Assembly (NCBI RefSeq): GCF_030116705.1
Contig: NZ_JAOTIK010000001.1
Coordinates: 5,422,501-5,486,500, forward strand
Reading direction: 5' to 3'
DNA from: Streptomyces sp. ML-6
Lineage (GTDB): Bacteria; Actinomycetota; Actinomycetes; Streptomycetales; Streptomycetaceae
Length of the DNA stretch: 64,000 nt
Shown one piece after another: positions 60,181 through 64,000 of the stretch. How positions within the stretch are numbered: position 1 is the first letter of the stretch; each line of letters begins with the position of its first letter. The notes under the pieces were generated by a model that ran no database searches, had not been told where the DNA came from, and saw only the letters and a list, made by a program, of their open reading frames with translations. Made by a program: the position numbers and the translations under genes.

Positions 60181-61635
60181 GTGACGCGGGACGGGTTTGC
60201 CCGCCCGGCAGGCCAGGGATACTCGCCTCGGGACGGCAACGGGGGCCGTACCGGCGAAGGTGAGCGGCGCGGGGGTGCGGGAGTGTCTCGACAGGCGACG
60301 CCGAAACCGCCCCCGTGCGCCGGGAACGGCCGGATCCGGCCTTCCTTCGGCCAGTTCATCGTCAAGATGCACGGCCGCTGCAACCTCGCCTGCCGTTACT
60401 GCTACCTCTACGAGGGCCCCGACCGCACCTGGCGCGACCGCCCGGCCGCCGCCGCGCCCGCCGTCCTCGACCGTACCGCCCACCGCATCGCCGAACACGC
60501 GGCGGCCCACGGACTGCGCGACGTTGCCCTCGTCCTGCACGGCGGCGAACCCCTCCTCGCGGGCGCCGACCGGCTGGCCGCCTTCGCCGACCGGGTACGC
60601 GACCTGGCACCCGACGGCTGTACCGTCCACCCCACCCTCCAGACCAACGCCACCCTCCTCACCGAAGCCCGCACCGCCACGCTCGCCCGGCACGGCATAC
60701 GCATCGGCATCAGCCTCGACGGCGGCCTGGCCGCCCACAACGCCCGGCGCACCGACCACGCGGGACGCCCCTCCTGGCCCGCCGCCTCACGCGGCGCCCG
60801 GCTCCTCGCCGACCGGCACCCCGACGCCTACGCGGGCATCCTCACCGTCGTCGATGCCCGCAGCGACCCGATCGAGACATACGAGTCGCTGCTCGACCTG
60901 CGCCCCCCGGCGATCGACCTGCTGCTGCCGCACGGCAACTGGACCAACCCACCGCCCGGCCTCCCGCCCGCGGACCTGCCGCACCCGGGCCCCGGCCGTA
61001 CCCCCGCGGACCTGCCGCACCCGGGCCCCGGCCGTACCCCCGCGGACCCGCCCCACCCGGGCCCCGGCCGTACCCCCGCGGACCCGCCGCGCCCCGGCCC
61101 CGGCCTCCCGCCCGGGGACGCGTCACGCCCCGGTCCCGCCCGCCCGACCCCGTACGGCGACTGGCTCGTCACCGTCTTCGACCGCTGGTGGCGCACCGGC
61201 CGACGGGAGACCCGGGTCCGGCTCTTCGAGGAGTGCGTCGCCCTGCTGCTGGGCCTGCCCGGCGCCACCGAGTCCCTCGGCCTCGACCCCGTCGACGCGA
61301 TCGTGGTCGAGACGGACGGGACGATCGAACAGGTCGACTCCCTCAAGTCCGCCTACGACACGGCCGCGGCCACCGGGCTCGACGTCTTCCACCACACCTT
61401 CGACGACGCCCTGCGCCACCCCGGCGTCGCCGCCCGCCGGGCAGGCGCCGACGCGCTCGCCGCCGCCTGCCGCGCCTGCCCGCTGCTGACCGTCTGCGGG
61501 GGCGGCCACTACGCCCACCGCTACCGCGCAGAGAACGGCTTCGCCAACCCGTCCGTCTACTGCGCCGACCTCGAACGGCTGGTGCGCCACGTCGCCGCCC
61601 GGCTGTCCGACGCAACCGCAGGAGAACGCCGATGA
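60181..61635 (+). CDS. fxsB: Radical SAM/SPASM maturase of the FxSxx-COOH system (FxsB)
   Basis: 484 residues from GTG 60181 (AGGA nearby); GTG 60283 is a shorter alternative. The radical SAM cluster is C67, C71, C74 in GRCNLACRYCYLY. HGGEPLLAG is the SAM-binding GGEP motif. The C-terminal SPASM-type cysteines lie in ACRACPLLTVCGGGHYAHRY and VYCADL. It likely cross-links or otherwise modifies the FxsA tail. Residues about 263-311 are an unusual Pro-rich tandem repeat inside the enzyme. It overlaps the next gene by 4 bases (ATGA). Confidence 0.9.
   Translation: MTRDGFARPAGQGYSPRDGNGGRTGEGERRGGAGVSRQATPKPPPCAGNGRIRPSFGQFIVKMHGRCNLACRYCYLYEGPDRTWRDRPAAAAPAVLDRTAHRIAEHAAAHGLRDVALVLHGGEPLLAGADRLAAFADRVRDLAPDGCTVHPTLQTNATLLTEARTATLARHGIRIGISLDGGLAAHNARRTDHAGRPSWPAASRGARLLADRHPDAYAGILTVVDARSDPIETYESLLDLRPPAIDLLLPHGNWTNPPPGLPPADLPHPGPGRTPADLPHPGPGRTPADPPHPGPGRTPADPPRPGPGLPPGDASRPGPARPTPYGDWLVTVFDRWWRTGRRETRVRLFEECVALLLGLPGATESLGLDPVDAIVVETDGTIEQVDSLKSAYDTAAATGLDVFHHTFDDALRHPGVAARRAGADALAAACRACPLLTVCGGGHYAHRYRAENGFANPSVYCADLERLVRHVAARLSDATAGERR
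60969..61112 (+). repeat. 36-bp in-frame minisatellite inside fxsB
   Basis: Units start at 60969, 61005, 61041 and 61077, each 36 bases and encoding 12 residues such as ADLPHPGPGRTP. Two copies are identical at the protein level and the fourth is diverged. It keeps the reading frame. Confidence 0.92.
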
Positions 61636-63077
61636 TCCCCCCACTCACGGACCACATGCTGCGCCAACTCGGCCGCACCGAGGGCGACTCCCACACCCTC
61701 GGCGTCCTCGTGCGCGACCAGGACACCCGCCGGCTCGTCCTGCTGCGGGCCCTGCTCGACGCGGCCGGGGCGGCCTCCGCCGCCGTCTGCCCGCCCCGGG
61801 CGCTCGACCGCCTCCGCGCGGACTGGGACCTGCTGGAGACGGCCGAACGCGCCGACCGGGCCGCGGTGCGCGCCGTCCTGCTGCACCCGCTCACCGGCCC
61901 CTGGGCCCAACGCTGCCTGCGCGGCCTCTCCGCCCCCGCCCCCGCTTCCCGCACCGGCACCGGTACACATTCCCGTACCGGCAATGTCCCCGAACTGCGC
62001 GCCGATCTGGACCACTTGAGCGCCCTGGCGGCCGCTGCCGCGATCCGCGCCGGAATCCCGTTCACGACCCGCCTCACCGCACACGACGGACTCCTGTCGC
62101 TGCCCACCCTGGGCGCCCTGCGCACGACGTCCACCGCCCCCGTGTCCGTCGACGTCGCCTTCCGGGCCGGTGAACTGACGCTGCGTGAGGAGGGCGCGGC
62201 CGTACCGCCCCTCGTCGCCCACCCGCAGCCGGACGGCGCGACCGGCTCGGCCGACCCGCGCTGGCTGCCGGTGCTCGCCCTGCCCGCCCTGCCGCACGGC
62301 ATCGGCCCCGTGCCCCTGGACGACGTCGACCCCTACCGCACCGACGGCCGCGGACTCCAGCGGCACGGGCTGAGCGCCGCCACCCACATCGACGACCGCG
62401 CACGCAAGTCCTGGGCCGAGTCCTGGGCCGGAGTGGCGCCCCTGCTCGGCATCGGCGGCGCACACCGCCTCACCGAAGCGGCGCTCCTGCTGCGCTGCCT
62501 GGTCCCGCTCGGCCCGCCGCCCGGCTCCGGACCCGTCGGCGAGAGCGCGGCACACTGCAGCGGCACCAGACGGGAGGCGTTCGGCGCCGTCCTCAGCAGC
62601 AGACCCGCCACCCCCGCCTACTTCGCCTCCACCCTCGTCCACGAACTCCAGCACACCAAACTGGCCGCGCTCTGCGCCCTCGTACCGCTGCACCACGAGG
62701 ACGCCGAGCCGCGCCACTTCGCCCCCTGGCGATCCGACCCCCGGCCCTTCGACGGCCTCCTGCAAGGCGCCTACTCGCACCTCGCGCTCGCCGACTACTG
62801 GCAGCGGTTCGCGCTCGGCGCCCGGCGCGTCACCCACCGGGACCTGGCCTGGGCCGAGCACGCCCGCTGCCGCGAACAGGTCGGAGCCGTACTGCCCGTA
62901 CTGGCCGGCTCGGCGGCACTCACCCGGGAGGGCCGGGTACTGGTCAACGAGATGATCACGCTCTACCACCGTCTGGACGATTGTCCGCCCCCTGCGGGGC
63001 ACCTCGCGCGCGCGGAGGCGTACGTGGCCACCGCCAAGGTGATATGGCAGCAGAGGAACGGCCCGCGAAGGCCGTGA
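61632..63077 (+). CDS. HExxH protein, probable aKG-type peptide beta-hydroxylase
   Basis: 481 residues. The only clear motif is STLVHELQHTKLAALCALVP, with H337, E338 and H341. The rest is helical with conserved WRSDPRPFDGLLQGAYSHLA downstream. Proteins of this type next to radical SAM maturases have been annotated as alpha-ketoglutarate-dependent HExxH peptide beta-hydroxylases, so it may add a second modification to the FxsA peptide; a metallopeptidase is the older alternative. It is coupled to fxsB through the ATGA overlap. Confidence 0.85.
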   Translation: MIPPLTDHMLRQLGRTEGDSHTLGVLVRDQDTRRLVLLRALLDAAGAASAAVCPPRALDRLRADWDLLETAERADRAAVRAVLLHPLTGPWAQRCLRGLSAPAPASRTGTGTHSRTGNVPELRADLDHLSALAAAAAIRAGIPFTTRLTAHDGLLSLPTLGALRTTSTAPVSVDVAFRAGELTLREEGAAVPPLVAHPQPDGATGSADPRWLPVLALPALPHGIGPVPLDDVDPYRTDGRGLQRHGLSAATHIDDRARKSWAESWAGVAPLLGIGGAHRLTEAALLLRCLVPLGPPPGSGPVGESAAHCSGTRREAFGAVLSSRPATPAYFASTLVHELQHTKLAALCALVPLHHEDAEPRHFAPWRSDPRPFDGLLQGAYSHLALADYWQRFALGARRVTHRDLAWAEHARCREQVGAVLPVLAGSAALTREGRVLVNEMITLYHRLDDCPPPAGHLARAEAYVATAKVIWQQRNGPRRP

Positions 63078-63158
63078 GGGACCCCGGGATCGTCCACCGG
63101 AGCGACCGTGCTCCGGTGTATGTTGACAAGGCTCGGATCGAGGCAGGGAGACGGCTGA

Positions 63159-64000
63159 ATGCCCGGAACGCGTAAGCAAGTTGGAGCAACCGGGGGGCAA
63201 ACCGTCACCATCAGTTTCGCCGGTTTCAACCGTGCCTGGGCGGCGTGGATCGGGGACCGGCTGGAGCGGCGCGGGGTGACGGTCGTCCAGCAGCGCTGGG
63301 ACCCGCCGGTGGAGATGCCGCTGGAGGAGTCGCTGCGCGACCTGACGCTCTCCCGCGGCCAGGTCCTGGTGATCCTCAGCGACTGGTACTTCCAACTCGG
63401 CCCGCGCGGCCACGAGGAGTGGAACAGGGCGCTGCGCGAGGTCGTCGCCCCCGACCCGGACCGCTTCGCCGCCGTCTGCGTCACCACCTCCGCCCTGCCC
63501 GGCGCCACCTCGGCCCTCGGCGCGGCCGACCTGACCAACGTCGGCGCCGAGGAGGCCGAGCGCCGGCTCCTGGTCCGGCTGGGCCTGCCCACCGACCCGC
63601 TGCCCGAGGCGGCCGAGGCCCGGCCGGGGCCCCGGTACCCGGCCGACACCCCCGAGGTGTGGGGCGGGGTGCCGCGCCGCAACACCCGGTTCACCGGCCG
63701 CGACGAGCTGCTCGCCACGACGTACGAGGCCCTCCAGGACGCGGGTTCCGGCGCCGGGGTCGTGACCCTGCACGGCATGTCCGGCGTCGGCAAGACGCAG
63801 CTGGCGGCGGAGTACGTCTACCGGTTCGGCTCCGAGTACGACGTCGTGTGGTGGGTGCCCGCCGACCGCCGCGCCCTCTACCGCCAGAAGCTCGCCGAAC
63901 TCGCCCCCGAACTGGGCCTGGCCACCGGCGTCGAGTACGGGGAGCGGCTGCGGGCGGTGCGCGACGCGCTGCGCCGCGGCGAACCGCACTCCCACTGGCT
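63159..64000 (+). CDS. fxsT: TIR-like/NB-ARC protein of the FxSxx-COOH system (FxsT), 5' part
   Basis: The first 280 codons; the gene runs off the right edge. ATG at 63159 has AGGGAG upstream. TVTISFAGFNRAWAAWIGDR then LERRGVTVVQQRWDP is a TIR-like domain. VPRRNTRFTGRDELLATTYE leads to the NB-ARC P-loop GMSGVGKTQLAAEYVYRFG (about 206-224), then YDVVWWVPADRRAL. Fxs clusters carry such a STAND ATPase with C-terminal TPRs, which should lie beyond the window. It lies about 80 bases after the HExxH gene. Confidence 0.85.
   Translation, partial: MPGTRKQVGATGGQTVTISFAGFNRAWAAWIGDRLERRGVTVVQQRWDPPVEMPLEESLRDLTLSRGQVLVILSDWYFQLGPRGHEEWNRALREVVAPDPDRFAAVCVTTSALPGATSALGAADLTNVGAEEAERRLLVRLGLPTDPLPEAAEARPGPRYPADTPEVWGGVPRRNTRFTGRDELLATTYEALQDAGSGAGVVTLHGMSGVGKTQLAAEYVYRFGSEYDVVWWVPADRRALYRQKLAELAPELGLATGVEYGERLRAVRDALRRGEPHSHW

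Overview
The window is high-GC actinobacterial chromosome. Codon third positions are almost all G or C, GTG/TTG starts and leaderless-looking promoters are common, and the gene set (wblE, a SigB-type sigma factor with its anti-sigma, nickel superoxide dismutase, snapalysin, encapsulin plus prenyltransferase, FxSxx-COOH genes) is that of Streptomyces. The order nagB, HisKA_2 sensor kinase, wblE, lipid kinase, sigH with anti-sigma, and later sodN/sodX, an amino-acid ABC transporter and malic enzyme follows, from memory, the conserved core of Streptomyces chromosomes. No rRNA, tRNA, CRISPR array or complete transposon was seen.

Layout. 1-6.5 kb: 5' end of nagB with two DasR-type operators, a PdtaS-like kinase, wblE, a lipid kinase, and the sigma/anti-sigma pair. 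6.6-11 kb: a Na+/H+ antiporter, a PLP deaminase, and an NO-detoxification pair (hmp, nsrR) with two recognisable NsrR boxes. 11-14 kb: a family 2B encapsulin shell gene followed by its polyprenyl transferase cargo. 14-22.8 kb: secreted and regulatory genes, including snapalysin with its LysR regulator and a sortase-type surface protein with 18 THTGKP repeats. 22.8-24.7 kb: a TetR/MFS pair, both genes decapitated at one junction. 25-31 kb: small metabolic genes, a two-component system, a DMT transporter and an XRE-cupin regulator. 31-38 kb: a more variable stretch with a catalytically degenerate tyrosine recombinase, an MFS pump, FabV, an RNA polymerase sigma factor and hypothetical genes. 38-49 kb: sodN/sodX, a CGNR regulator, a methyltransferase, an amino-acid ABC importer, malic enzyme, an oxidoreductase, a GH5 hydrolase, and a small HTH/Clp-N operon with a twin-operator promoter. 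49-51.8 kb: PadR with DUF4097, and DUF6104.

51.9-64 kb (runs off the end): the most unusual block. It has a trypco1 protein, a trypsin-like protease fused to a VMAP-C-like domain, a MoxR-type AAA+ ATPase and a 1202-residue vWA-like/TPR protein. These are followed on the same strand by an FxsA-type precursor peptide (C-terminus FTNAF), a radical SAM/SPASM maturase, an HExxH protein of the peptide beta-hydroxylase type, and a TIR-like/NB-ARC protein that is truncated by the window. It reads as a peptide-modification system coupled to a conflict-type (STAND/protease/vWA-MoxR) signalling module, and it is the best candidate here for an undescribed biological system.
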